Assembly: GCF_009389715.1 (NCBI RefSeq)
Contig: NC_052399.1
Span: 14,387,646 to 14,451,645, forward strand
DNA: 64,000 nt
From: Phoenix dactylifera
Taxonomy: Eukaryota; Streptophyta; Magnoliopsida; Arecales; Arecaceae
Reading direction: 5' to 3'
The notes beneath the pieces were generated by a model. That model ran no database searches and was not told where the DNA came from. It was given only the letters and a program-made list of their open reading frames with translations. The translations under genes and the position numbers were made by a program. Positions 21,700 to 33,900 of this stretch are shown piece after piece; position 1 is the first letter of the stretch, and each line of letters begins with the position of its first letter.

Positions 21700-23680
21700 A
21701 TGGCCAATTCTACGAAAATAGCGGTAGATATGGTCGAAGCTGAAGCCAAGAGCTCGACTGCCCTCGCCTCTTCCTTCAACGACCACATCCGCCCCATCCT
21801 CGACGCCGTCGACCGCCTTCGCCAGCTCAATGTGATGCAGGAGGGCATAGAGCTCCCGACCATCGTCGTCGTTGGCGACCAATCCAGCGGCAAATCCAGC
21901 GTCCTCGAGTCTCTCGCCGGCATCAGCCTCCCTCGTGGCCAGGGCATCTGCACCCGGGTCCCTCTCATCATGCGCCTCCAAGACGATCCTTCCCTTTCCC
22001 AGCCTCAGCTGCAGCTCGAGTACAAAGACAAGGCCATCCCCACCTCGGAAGACGGCATCGCCGACGCCATCATTTCAGCCACCGACGATATTGCCGGCAA
22101 AGGCAAAGGCATATCCAACACACCGCTCACTCTTGTCGTCAGGAAGAGAGGCGTGCCCGACCTCACTATGGTGGACTTGCCCGGAATCACGCGTCCCCGT
22201 CCATGGGCAGCCCGACAACATCTACGAGCAGATATCGAACATAATCATGGAGTACATCGCCCCCAAAGCAAGCATCATTCTGAATGTTTTGTCGGCCACC
22301 GTGGACTTCCCGACCTGCGAATCGATCCGGATGTCGCAGAGCGTCGACCGGACCGGCGAGCGGACCCTGGCCGTCGTCACCAAAGTTGACAAGGCCCCCG
22401 AGGGATTGCTCGAGAAGGTGACCGCCGACGATGTCAACATAGGCCTCGGGTACGTGTGCGTCCGCAACCGCATCGGTGACGAGTCCTACGAGGAGGCCCG
22501 AGCCGAGGAGAGGAACCTGTTCGAGAGTCACCCTCTTCTTTCGAGGATCGACAAGTCCATCGTGGGGATCTCTGTTCTGGCTCAGAGGCTGATGCATATC
22601 CAGGCGGCCACCATTGCAAAGAGCCTGCCCGACATAGTGAAGAAGATCAACGAGAAGCTCAGCCAGCACATCTCGGAGCTCGATGAAATGCCCGAGAATC
22701 TCCACAGCATAGGGGATGCCACGAGGGTTTTGCTCCACATGTTAAGCACGTCGAAGGAGTCCCTGAGAAGACTGCTCATCAGAGGGGAGTTTGATGACTT
22801 CCCCGATGATGCCAGCATGCATGCCACTGCTCGGATGGCCGAGATGCTCGCCAAATTCTTTAAGGAGCTGCCCTCCGATTGCCCGAGCGCCGACGAAAGA
22901 TTTCTGATGGAAGAGATTGCTGTTCTGGAGGAGGCTAAGGGGATTAATGGACTCCCCAATTTCCTACCTCGGCACGCTTTCCTCAACCTCCTCAGGAGGA
23001 AGGTGAGGGATATATCTCACGCTCCCGGTGAGTTTGTTCGGAAGGTTTGGGCCTACATTGAGGAGGTTGTGATCAGGGTGCTGCTGCACCACTCCGAGAA
23101 CTATCCCCAGATTCAACCTATGGTTCGAAGGGCAGCACAGAATCTGGCAGGGAATATGAGAAACCAGTCTTGCCATTTTATGAGCGAGGCCATCGAGATG
23201 GAAATGGTAGCCGACTACACTTCCTCTCCAGACTACATGAAAAAATGGACTGAGCTGATGGACGGTCGCGATGGCTTCATAGCAGCCATCGAGAATTACT
23301 ATGGGCCAAACAGCATTGAATTGAAAGGTCTTGGAGTAGTCGAAGTTGGGCATCTGAGACAGTACGCGGCCATGGCGGAGCAGGCGTTTGACATGAGAAT
23401 GAGGATCCTAGCGTATTGGAAGATCGTGGTGCTTCGGCTTGTGGATACCCTGGCCCTGCACATCATATACAGGGTACATTGCTTGGTGGAGAGAGAAATG
23501 GAGAAGGAAATTGTAGGCGATCTGGTGGGGCCACGAATGACTGGCTTGGAGAGGATGCTTGACGAATCTCCAGCAACTGCAGCGAAGCGTGAACGACTCC
23601 GGAAGAGTATTGAGCTGATGAAGGAATCCAAGGAGGTCGTGACAGAGATCATGGATCGTGTAGTGACTACAGTTAACTGA
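21700..23680 (+). pseudogene. DRP4: Dynamin-related protein 4 (Mx-like), copy 1, frameshifted
   Basis: An intronless gene for a large GTPase of the plant DRP4 class. It has a GTPase domain, stalk and GED, with no PH or proline-rich domain, as in Mx-like proteins. The ATG at 21700 precedes a stretch well conserved in copy 2. G1 is GDQSSGKSS (about 59-67) and G3 is DLPG (159-162). After an indel, G4 is TKVD (about 228-231). Compared with copy 2, two nucleotides (GT) are missing at about 22192-22195. The first frame then leaves the domain and stops at 22389, while the rest of the protein continues in another frame to TGA at 23678-23680. With the indel ignored the gene would encode about 660 residues, normal for the family. 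The lesion falls between G3 and G4, so this copy cannot make an active GTPase unless the indel is a sequencing error. Confidence 0.9.
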
Positions 23681-25465
23681 GGTTCTTTTTTTTTGATCTT
23701 GTTTGCTTCTGATGGACGGTACTTGGTGGGGACGTTTGATATTTGGAGTCACTTTTTCGTGTCTTTCCCTTGCTCGGGTCTTTAATACTTGCTTTGTATC
23801 TGTGTTTAATTAGTAAAATATAAAATACTTACTACATTCTTTAAACTTTCAAACCTCATAAAAAAAAAGTGTCAATAGTTGGCCTTTTTTTTTTTTGGCC
23901 AGATTCTTCAAATTAGGTGCAACTGAGATCATGAGTAGAAGATTTGGAGCGGACGTCTCGGTTAGCCTTTAATTCTTTGGCCAATCCTTCAAATAAGGTG
24001 AAGGACTGAGACTGTGGGTAAAAAATTTGGAGTGGACGCCTACATCACCTTCTCTAAACAAGGACGGGCGAAGCCATGCAAATATGAATGAATAGATGCA
24101 AGTAGGCAAAAAGCATATGTGAAGTCCCTCGCAACCCAATTCCTGGATAAAAGATGCCATCTCTTAAAGCCTTATTACTGCGTCCAGCGCATTCGCTCAT
24201 AAGCTGATGAATGGAATCCAAAGGTAAGCTAGCTGAAGCAAGATATCTTGCTGCATCATGCTTCACCTCAGCCAACGAAAAGGTCGACTCCGCCGCCTGT
24301 TGCGCCCAAGTCTCTCTCTGTCTTTTCTCCTGCTTACGCCGACCCGGTTTCTTGGGATTCACTCGACGTTAGCAGCAGAAAAACCATCGGAAATTAAGGG
24401 GCATAGAGGGAAGGTCCCGGACATTGTTTAATCCAGCATCTACTTATTTGTTTTATTATTCCAATTATTTTTTCCCTGTGGCCAGATGGCAGCTGCTGCA
24501 AGCGTACTGCAAAAGTTACATATATTTGTTGAGCCATTTCATTTGTGACAGAAGTCGCCTTGATATTGATATAACAGAAAATAATATCCATTTTACGCTA
24601 CAAACTTTGGCCTGAGGTGCACTCTATGTTTTCACGGCCATATGCATCATTTATGCCATAATTTAACAGGGTGCAGGGTGCCAATTGATGCTCAATGTTC
24701 ATTCATATCTATCTCAACATAAAGGTTCAGTTATTATATGACAGAGAGATTCGAGCTAAAGCTAAACTTTTTTAAATTTATTGTCCAAGCTTGGCTCCTT
24801 TCTTGATTGAATGAACTTGTTATCAAGTTGACTTGATTTTCTATTTAATTTTGAAGGTCAAAAGAATTTTGATTTCCGCTCGTTTACAAGTTGGCCTAAA
24901 GCGATACTTGAACTCGGCTCATTTCCTAATCAAACAAAGTTCAGTCGAATTTGTCATCAAGTCAAGCTCAATCTTAGGCTAAACTCATTACCTGTGGGGA
25001 TGGTTGAGGTCTATCCTCTAGATAGATCGACATTGATATTCAATTTGTATCGTCCAAAATTTTTATTTTCCATTCTTGATTTCGATGGCCATTTAATGCT
25101 AATTCCCATTCATGCGTATAAGTGCATTTAGGAATAGGCATTCGTATGTAACATGCATTAATTTGTACAGAATAAATAAAATTTGAAGGAAAAAGAAAAA
25201 TAGGACTAGTTATGCATGAAGACCAAATGTAAAATATTACCTCTATATAGCTTGCTATGCGAGAGAAACTTCTTGCTTTATACACTGTTGCAAAACAAGG
25301 TTAGCCCATGCTAGGTTTTTGCGTTCTCTGCGACGAGTGAGAGACACAATCACATTTTCCTCAGCTGTCCCTTCTCCAAAACTGTAAGGAGAACAATAAA
25401 AAAAAAGCCTCAATTTCTTCCCACCAAATTGTCGTAATGAGGACGACTGCTTTTATAAGTCTCTG
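23681..25465. other. Intergenic stretch, no gene recognised
   Basis: The DRP4 copy 1 3' flank, then two similar short blocks (TTGGCCAGATTCTTCAAATTAGGTGCAA near 23895 and TTGGCCAATCCTTCAAATAAGGTG near 23978). A minus-strand open frame of 102 codons (24054-24362) has a basic N-terminus and no recognisable motif. Decayed AT-rich repeats with TTGGC/GCTCG motifs are at 24760-24990. Confidence 0.5.
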
Positions 25466-26178
25466 GATGCTGCGGATAGAGAGAAACAACCGAATCTTCT
25501 AAAATATGAAGCAAGAAGCCCACGCCTTAATCTATGCCATCTTGGAAATCTTTAACAACTGATCCACTCGACTATTGCTTTGGGTGTCTACATCTACAAA
25601 TTGTAACTCAGATTCCTTGCTTATTTTGCTACCACCTTTTTTTTTTTTTTCCTGATTTTCCTTGTTTTCTCTTAATCTTCCTACTTTGTAATCTTCTGAT
25701 TTCACCTTTTAGTGAAATCACTGGGCAGCTATCCTTAAAAAACAACAATAATTAAAAATAGAACTGGATGGCTCTATTAGGGTTTCCCTACCTACTGTAA
25801 AGGAAATAGTTGTGCTGATTGGCTTGCCAACTATGCTGCAGATCATCATCATAAGGGTGTGGGATGATACCTGGGACTGATATTTGAGGATTGAGTTTGC
25901 CGATAGGTGTAGGCTTCCTTATCTCACAACCACGTTATCCTTACTTCTTGTTACCCTAACTAGAGCTGATGGTGGGTTGGGCATGGGCATCATGTAATTT
26001 TCAAGACCTCTGGGCCAAAATCCTTTTAGGCCCGAGGCCCGGCCCACGATCCCAACCCTCCGGAAAAAAAAAGGGGAAAAAAAGGAGACATCCGGCACTG
26101 CATCGCTGCTATGATACCCTCCCTGTGGGCTCTTTCCGCGCTTCTTTGAGGAAGTGGTCTCGGATCCCCAATCGCCCC

Positions 26179-26186
26179 TATTTAAA
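26179..26186 (+). promoter_or_regulatory. TATA-like element of the duplicated unit, copy B
   Basis: CCCCTATTTAAA matches the copy A element. The ATG of the copy A frame at 10077 is CTG here (GGGGTTCGCTGGCGGAGC), and small indels shift all frames, so a conserved protein is unlikely. Confidence 0.35.
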
Positions 26187-27713
26187 GTCAGTAATATATT
26201 GCTGCCTTTATCTGTGCGTGGGACGTACGCTTACCCCCAAACGGCTCGCTTTAAAGAATTGAAGGTTTCTCTGGATCTTTCGTCCCCGTCGTCTGGAAAT
26301 CTCTCCTCCTCGGACTCCGCCGATCTCCGCCTCCCGTCGGGGTTCGCTGGCGGAGCTCGACTCCAAGAAACGTCGAACGGGTACAGACGACTCCAACGTG
26401 CACCCGTACGTTCGTATATCTCGCTCTCGAGCACCGAACGGTTGATGGATAAAGAAGCGAAGGGACGGAAGGCGAAAAGAAAATGTCACAGGAAAGAGAG
26501 AGAGACAGTTGCGTGCAGGTGGTTTGGGACGTGCGGGTTTTGAGGTTGAGAAAGGTCTTTCCTTTGAGAACCCTAGAACCCTATTTTTCTTGAATCCTTA
26601 ATCTCGAATCTATAATGCGTTTCTCTTTCGTCATGGCTTAGTACTGTAGAAAGGGAAAAATAAATAAAAAATAAAAAGATTTGGCTAAAGTTTTGTCATA
26701 TCTTTAAAATAAGACCGGCCTGATAAGATGACGACAGAGTTAACTGGATCTGGTAGCAAAAGAAAGGAAATCTGATATGCCTTGATATTGTACAATGTTT
26801 GTTGTTTTTAGCTCTTAGTCTCCGTGCGACAATTTTACTCTTAGAACTGCTAAACGCGTCACAAGATTTGTAGCAGTTTAATTGAAAGTTCCATGACGTA
26901 TAAAGAATAAAGATCCTGCATGCATGATAGGCGTTTTTTGTCAGTTCAAGATGTGCCAGTATAATTCTAGGCTGTTGTTAATTTGATACTCTTGATGATT
27001 TACTTGTCTTTGGTCATTGGTGCTTCCCTGCACATGCTTCAAGGCTGCCTCACCTTTGGAGATGTGATAGAGGAAATGTTTTTTTCGGTTGTTAACTGCC
27101 GGACATGTGTTCTTATCACTCCAGTGGATGAATAAAGGAGTGCCTCTTTCATGGCTGAGAGAAACTTCTGCATTTTTCTTTTGTGTTTACTTCAGTAGCA
27201 TTTATCTCTTGTGGTTGTTACATGCATTTGCAGAATGTTTGAGTTCCCCTATCTGAGGTTTGAGTATTTCCTGATAGCATCAGGGTACCCTCTTTTTTTT
27301 GGTTCTTGTTCTATAAGTTCCACACTCTTAAGATTGAAGTCGCTACATTTTTCATAACAGGTGGTCTCCAGTTTAGTGGATGCAGATGTCACTAATAGGA
27401 TTTCATGCATCTGAAGTGATATATCATGTCGGATCTTAATTTATGCAAGAATCCATATCTATGTTGACCAATTTTTATAATGATATCTAATGGCATACTA
27501 ATGTGTGTATGCATGTCTAGATTCTCAGATTAGACGCAAATGTTGCATGTTATTCGATACAATCCGTAGTATGTAAGTATGTATGTATGTATCTGCATGT
27601 TTAGATTCTCAGCTTTGACGCAAATGTTGCAAGTTATTCAATACAATCCATAGGATAGTTGCTGAGGTTGCATTACTAGCTTGGAACACAAAATATGCAG
27701 CTTGATATTTGGG

Positions 27714-28272
27714 GCTCCCCTGGTTGCTTTATACCAAGTTTTCATTTTCTCTTGCTTTTTGTTGATGATGCAGCCATCGTTTCCCAACATCCATCAAATG
27801 GAGTTGCCTTATATTGTGTTTGAAGCAATATGCTTTCTGATAAATGTTTGACTTCTTATGATGGTTTCTGCAAATAGAATTCTAGTAATGAATGTTCGGT
27901 GCAGTACAAAGTATAACTGCATATTCTGTCTTCATATATTAGTGAAACCTAAATGCTCCTTCATAAGAACTGTCAATCTACTAAAAGGATTTTAAAATAA
28001 TAAGAGTTTAAAAATAACATATGCCTAATGAGAATAAACCTAAATTTGGGCCACTTTATTCATAAGCTATACCTTAAACTTATGGTCACTTTTTAGCTTG
28101 CAAACCTTTGATTTTGACTAAAGTCATAGAGTTGATGTTTATAGATCCCAACAAAGATGCTTTCAATGAATTTAAGAGGGTGTTTATTTTCCAGAAAAGC
28201 CTCTGTATGTTGGTGGTATATATAAAATTTGAACCATTCAATTTTGTATATATATGTGCGTGCGTGTGTGCG

Positions 28273-28333
<61 letters not shown>

Positions 28334-30268
28334 CTGAACCTTTTGATCTAAGAATCTTGGATGCATCATATGCTAGACTTTGCAAAATGAAAATAACTCA
28401 CCTTTGATTTTCTTGGAAAAAAGTAAAAAAAATACTTTTTCTTTCCTAAATCATACTAGATGTGGTTTGAATCTTTTTAGTGATAGTCCCTGCTTCCAAA
28501 TTTTCTTGAATCTGAATGTGCTTGCCTAGCTTATCAAGTTGGTAGTATTCTTGGCCGTTGGATCAAGTAACTTGGGATAGAATATTGCCTTCATCAGGGT
28601 TTTGTATGGGGCAGCAATTTACTTTGTCCCATCGGATACTAGGATCTAGGATGGGTATGGACAATGATAAACCCCACCCGGATATGTATAACTGTTCACA
28701 AATCCCCTTCCCGAGGCAAAAAAAAATGATTTTTGTAGTTTTACCTGATCCGATCTATCCAACCCACTCTCGTCTCACTCTACTCACCTAGTCCTGCCTC
28801 ACCTTGCCCCGAGGCAAGTGCAGGGTGGGTATGGGTAATGGCCTACCCAACTCATACCCGGCTTGTTGCCATCCTAAGTGTTTTGGGGGTAGGAGTATTT
28901 TGGAGAGGGCTACCTCCATTGTGTAGCTCATTGCCTACAGGTCCTTCTATCGAAAAAAGGTTTCTTGAATCTAAATTGTTGTCCTTAAGGCATTTTCAGT
29001 AGCATATTCTTTAAATGATTTAAGAATGATCCTTCATTCTTTATGTTTAAAGGAGTAAAAGAATTGGTTCATGACATCGTGGCTAAGATCAACATTAATG
29101 TTTGGCAACCTCAATCTTTCTCATGTGTTGCTTTCATTGGAATGACTTTGCATATCATGAGATCTTTATACTTCTTGATGAAAAAAGAGAAGACATTATT
29201 TTATCATTAGGAATCTATTCTGTTTAATCATCCTTACTAGCACGTAGAAGACTTGGTTTTCACCTTGAACTCTTCAAGTTATGATTGTCACCTTTGGGAA
29301 TATAGGGTTCTCAACTGTTCAACATGGTGCAAAGACTTCTTCCTTGGGCTACCACATTCTAAAGATGTCATTGCACCTCGATTTGAATCTGCTGTTGGCA
29401 TTTCCTTTTGATTTTTTATCCTCATTCAGTACTGGAGTTATGAGACTTCCATAAACCTTGAGGCAAGAAGATCAAGTACTTTCAGATCTAGAAGTAGATC
29501 AAGATTTTTTTTTTTAAATATTTCATTGCCTCAAGCCTGCTACTTTTAAAAATATAGGAATTCTCTCCTCATTTGATATGTTATAGCTTTTGTCTTCTCT
29601 ATAGTCTGAGTTTGCAGTTAATATTCATGATTTTGTATCTTGATTCAGTCACTGTTTAATCCTATAGTCAATATATTATTCAGCATACTCTTTCAGCCAT
29701 TTATGGAGGCGACAGCAACTGTTTACAAATAAAGAGAACTGCCCATAGAAGGAATGTGTATCTGTTTACTGCTTTCGATTATATCTCTTGCATCTATGTG
29801 AACTATGTGTATATGGAAGACCATGTCTTTTTAAGACAAATACCTGCAAGAAGGAGGTTTCAGTTTAAAGTATGTCCTATCTTTGCTCATGAATCAAATA
29901 GTCTATCAGTTCTTAAATTTGTCTTTGTAAAAGTGAATTTTGGTTGCACATTTTTATTGCTTTTCCTTTACATTTCTAAAGAGAATTATGATGGATATAG
30001 GTGTGGCTGAATGGATCTGAATGCATGTTACTGACGCTTTCATGTTGCTTGAAAGATCAGGTCTGTATTTTTTATCCATTATATAGTTAGTAGAATGGGA
30101 TCTGCCTTGCCTCTTTGTTATTTCTTTGTAGGCAAACTTCCCTTGTCCAGTTGTGCTTGCACACAATTTATAGTGTTGCAGTGTTCCTATGTAAAACTCA
30201 AAATAGTTGCTTCATTCTAGTTTAGTAAGCTAGCTTAAGCTACATGCTGTCATTACCATTCTACAGTA
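27714..30268. other. 2.55-kb block present only in duplication copy B
   Basis: Copy A joins TTGATATTTGGGG directly to AACAAATCTG (about 11430); copy B has 2.55 kb between these sequences. The block holds a long TA microsatellite (28272-28329), GGTATGGGTAATGGCCTACCC-like GC-rich repeats (28640-28860) and no gene. No terminal repeats or target-site duplication were found, so insertion in B and deletion in A cannot be told apart from sequence alone. Confidence 0.6.
28272..28329 (+). repeat. (TA)n microsatellite
   Basis: About 58 bp of nearly pure TA, preceded by a TGTGTGCG stretch. Confidence 0.95.
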
Positions 30269-30801
30269 GTTTTTGGGGAACAAATCTGCCACATTTTTAT
30301 ATACCTCTTGCTGCTAGTTACTGAGCAGTAGTCAGAAGATAGTGAGTCATGCTTTGTGCAGTTTTTTTCCACTTCAGTTGCTGTTAACCCCTTGTAACTT
30401 TAATTTAGTAGGTGAGTTTCGTGTAGCTGTCATCAGCAACTATTCAGATACTATGAGAAGACATGTCTCCACATATGCAAGTAATGTTCTCAAACCGACA
30501 TACCGGTCATATTATTATTCGTCCTAGTTGGAAGTTTGCTTTACAAAGTAACAGTTCCTTGGATCATGTCACACCACATATAAGCGATTGCTGAATATTG
30601 TTCTCTCTTGCTCATACATTGATGTTATTGCTGATAACAAGCCATAGAAGCCTTGGCAACTAGGTCGATGGTCTCTAAAGATGATGCATACTGATCACTG
30701 TCATCTTCTTAATGCATTTGAAATCTGTTGCAAGCATTGATTATGTTCAAATCAAAGTAATAAATATTGAAAATATGTAAAGGTTTGATATTTCAAAATA
30801 A

Positions 30802-30963
30802 TTACCCTAGCTTCAGAGCCCTTGCTTGTGTCCCATCCGTTTGCTGTTGAGGTTGGCATAACTCGAGATGAATCGATACATTTGAGTTCTCAGTCAGAGT
30901 AAGACCATATGGAATAATTGTATCCTTACTAGCTCCTCCAATTAACTCATTTGTTGCACACAC
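30802..30963 (-). CDS. MADS gene exon 7 (C-terminus and stop)
   Basis: 162 nt, acceptor GCATTGCAG, ending in TAA at 30802-30804. Encodes 53 residues with [17 protein letters not shown] and the terminal ALKLG. It lies inside segmental duplication copy B and has a broken partner at 11903-12097. Confidence 0.92.
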   Translation of the reverse strand: MCATNELIGGASKDTIIPYGLTLTENSNVSIHLELCQPQQQTDGTQARALKLG

Positions 30964-33900
30964 CTGCAATGCAAATTCCATGCATAGCATGTTATAATAA
31001 TAATCTTTTTTTTTTTTCAAGGATTGAACAGGATCTTAAATGTCATTGGTCTGGGGCGTGCTGGCTAGTGGCTAGCATATTACATGCTGTGTTGATCCAC
31101 ATGTCATGTGCCAGAACAAAAAAATATATTAAGAAAGGACTTAAAAATCAAAAACTCCTTTTCTAAACATGTCAAAGCAAAAGTATTAAAAAAGGATTCA
31201 ATGGGTCTTGTTTTCATGTAGTGCTAGCGTTGATGTTGGCTCGGCATGGTGACCAAACCAACATAGTCTAGCACTAAAAATCTTGTGATTGCATTAATCT
31301 AATTTTATACCAAATCGATACATATTTTATATAGAGCATGGCATATGCGAAGCATGTGGCTGTGGAAACATGGAGATTATAAGCTTCATGAGTGCTCTAC
31401 TTTGGAGTTTGGATTATAGAGCAAAGTAGATATCTTGTGTCTCAAACTCAATACCTTCTCACGTAACTCCATGTTTTCTTGATATGTGAGGTTTACCTGC
31501 TTGTAGAGTTCAATGTTTTCATTGTGAATGAGGTGACCCTGGAACAAATTCTGGAAATTTAGGCACTTGTTAACATTAAAAAATAATTTAATAACTATTA
31601 TTCATTAATAAACCTTTCGGTTCAATTCTTGAATTTCATTGGTCAGAATTTGTTCCTACAACAGAGAAAAGAAACACATCAAATAGAGAATAGGTGGATA
31701 AGAATTTATGAACAACATTTTGTGAGGGAAAAGTTCTTAAAACCTTTTTCTTTCGGACAGAACGTAGACTCATTTCAAGCTGGTTCTCTAGATTTTGTAG
31801 ATCTTTGACACTTAAGCGTGACAATTCTTCTCCCATCATTTGCCTGCAACCATTGATTAAAATTTTGAATATGCTATATCTTCAATTTATTTAATAGTGT
31901 AATAATCTACATTGTTGCGCCCTTGTTCACCAGTATGATTTATTCTTTTTTTTGTGGACTTTCAAATGGCTTTCAGAATAGTGTAAGAGCTAGTTTGATG
32001 GCATTGAGCAAATGTAGGCTAAAGATCTATTATGAAAAATTATAAAAACCTGATTTACTTGTATGGCCGCAGGACTAGTTAGTTTATGTTTATAGTAACT
32101 ATAATTATGCATAGTCTAGGCACTTATTTTGTTTTTTTTTTTATGAGCTAAGGTAGAAGTTTAATGGTTTCGTGGCTAAGATAATAAATGATGCTATTGT
32201 TCTAAAACATGTTTGACAGCAAGATCTGCAATATTAGTATCAGAGCATATATTGGTACCTTGTTGGTACGATGTTGGTAAACACAGTATGGGGGTTGATC
32301 CGGTGTACTGATACTCGATACGCTTTCAGTACTAAATATCAGTTCGATATAGATATAATATGATACAGTACAGGTCCAATACGAGGTAGTATTCACTTGT
32401 ATGGTGAATCTTTGTTTGACCCATACATGTTTACATGTCTTGTCACCTATTAGCATGTATAGGTCAGTTTCATGGTAGGATTGGGATTTCCCCATTTTAG
32501 TTGTTTAAAAACCATCAAAACTACTAAATTTGTTCTAGTCCAATGGCTAGCCACTGGCCACAAGATATTAAAATATACAAAACTCTCAAGCTTTGATTTC
32601 TTAGTTCTTCTTTATTGTATCATGCTTCTCTTACTCCCATCTCTTTCATGGCCATCCTGCATTGCCTTAGCAGTCTTTTCATCATCCCCTCTCTCTCTCA
32701 CTTTGATTTCTTGTCGCTTCCCCCATCCTTCCCACTCTGCAACGATTTTGAGTATTGACTAACACTGGTTGGTGTGGGGCGTATATTATGAATTTTCTAA
32801 CAATATTAGTACAATACAAATACTCGATATGCTCCTATACCGTTACGTGCTACAATTTTGTGCTAACTCCAATATCATATAATGTGTTGATGCATGGACG
32901 TACCATTCTGATCTAACCATAACGGTAACGTTTCGATATGGGGTCCAATATCGAGACTTAAAAATGTGGTGCGAAGCTTGTGATTAATGCTATAATTGGG
33001 TCGGATTAACCCATGACTAGAGATGATCATGGGTCGGGCCTTGAGCTTAAACTATATTTATTTTTAGTCGGGCTTTGGGTCGAGCCTATTAAAATTTGAC
33101 ATTTTTTGTGCTTAAGCCTGACCAGGTATTAAATTGAGAGACCAAGTCTTTAGATGCACTGGTGTTAGTTTTATGTTGTCTAATTATTGACAGACTATTA
33201 GAAGTTCTGTAACCTGCTCTTTTGTCAAATGGCATCATTAATGATTTGGTCAATGCATTGCAATAAGGTAAACTGCAAAATCCTAGTTTATATGATTAAT
33301 CTTAAGAAATACGTTTTACTTTCAGGATATGGGCAGCTAGGGAACTAATGATTTTATAGTTCATTTCTAATCAATTGTAGAAATTTGATGTTTTTGCTAG
33401 TTTATATATTATTTTTCTTATGGTGATCTTGACACTCTAGATTCCTGGTAAATAAGTGAATATTCGTAAAATGTTACCATGAGGGGATTTGTTATATGTG
33501 AACGGGCTTGAAATTTTTAGACATGTTGAATAACGCAAACCTTTTTTACGACAAAAATATATGGTTATTTAGTTAAATCTTCTTTGTGGTATAACATATA
33601 ATGGAATATTTCCAATGGCTAGTTGGGCGTACGAACAATCTTTAGAGGTAAACCAGGTTAAGAGATGGTACCGGTGATTTTCTTGTAAGTTCTGCAATTG
33701 TTGCCTCAAGCTTGCTGCCTCCCATTGCAAAAACTAGTAAGAACAAAGAACATAATTTAGTTCTTACGATATCTTTTTAGATAATGGTAAGTAACAATGT
33801 AGAAAAAGAGCAAAAGCTAAAATTTACAAGAAATATTCCTTCAAGCCAGCATACAAATGTGGTATGAACAATGCATAATTCTTTGAAGAAAATCTCCAAT

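Larger units (their letters stand above)
25466..31145. repeat. Segmental duplication, copy B
   Basis: Direct-orientation partner of 9217-12275. It includes the promoter-like unit (25990-26640), the ORF-poor stretch, a 2.55-kb block absent from copy A (about 27714-30268), and the last exon of the MADS-box gene. Homology stops inside MADS intron 6, between exon 7 (30802-30963) and exon 6 (31455-31538). Confidence 0.95.

Noticed and set aside
24054-24362. 102-codon minus-strand frame with basic N-terminus
   Set aside because: No recognisable family, no duplicate in the other block and no promoter signal.
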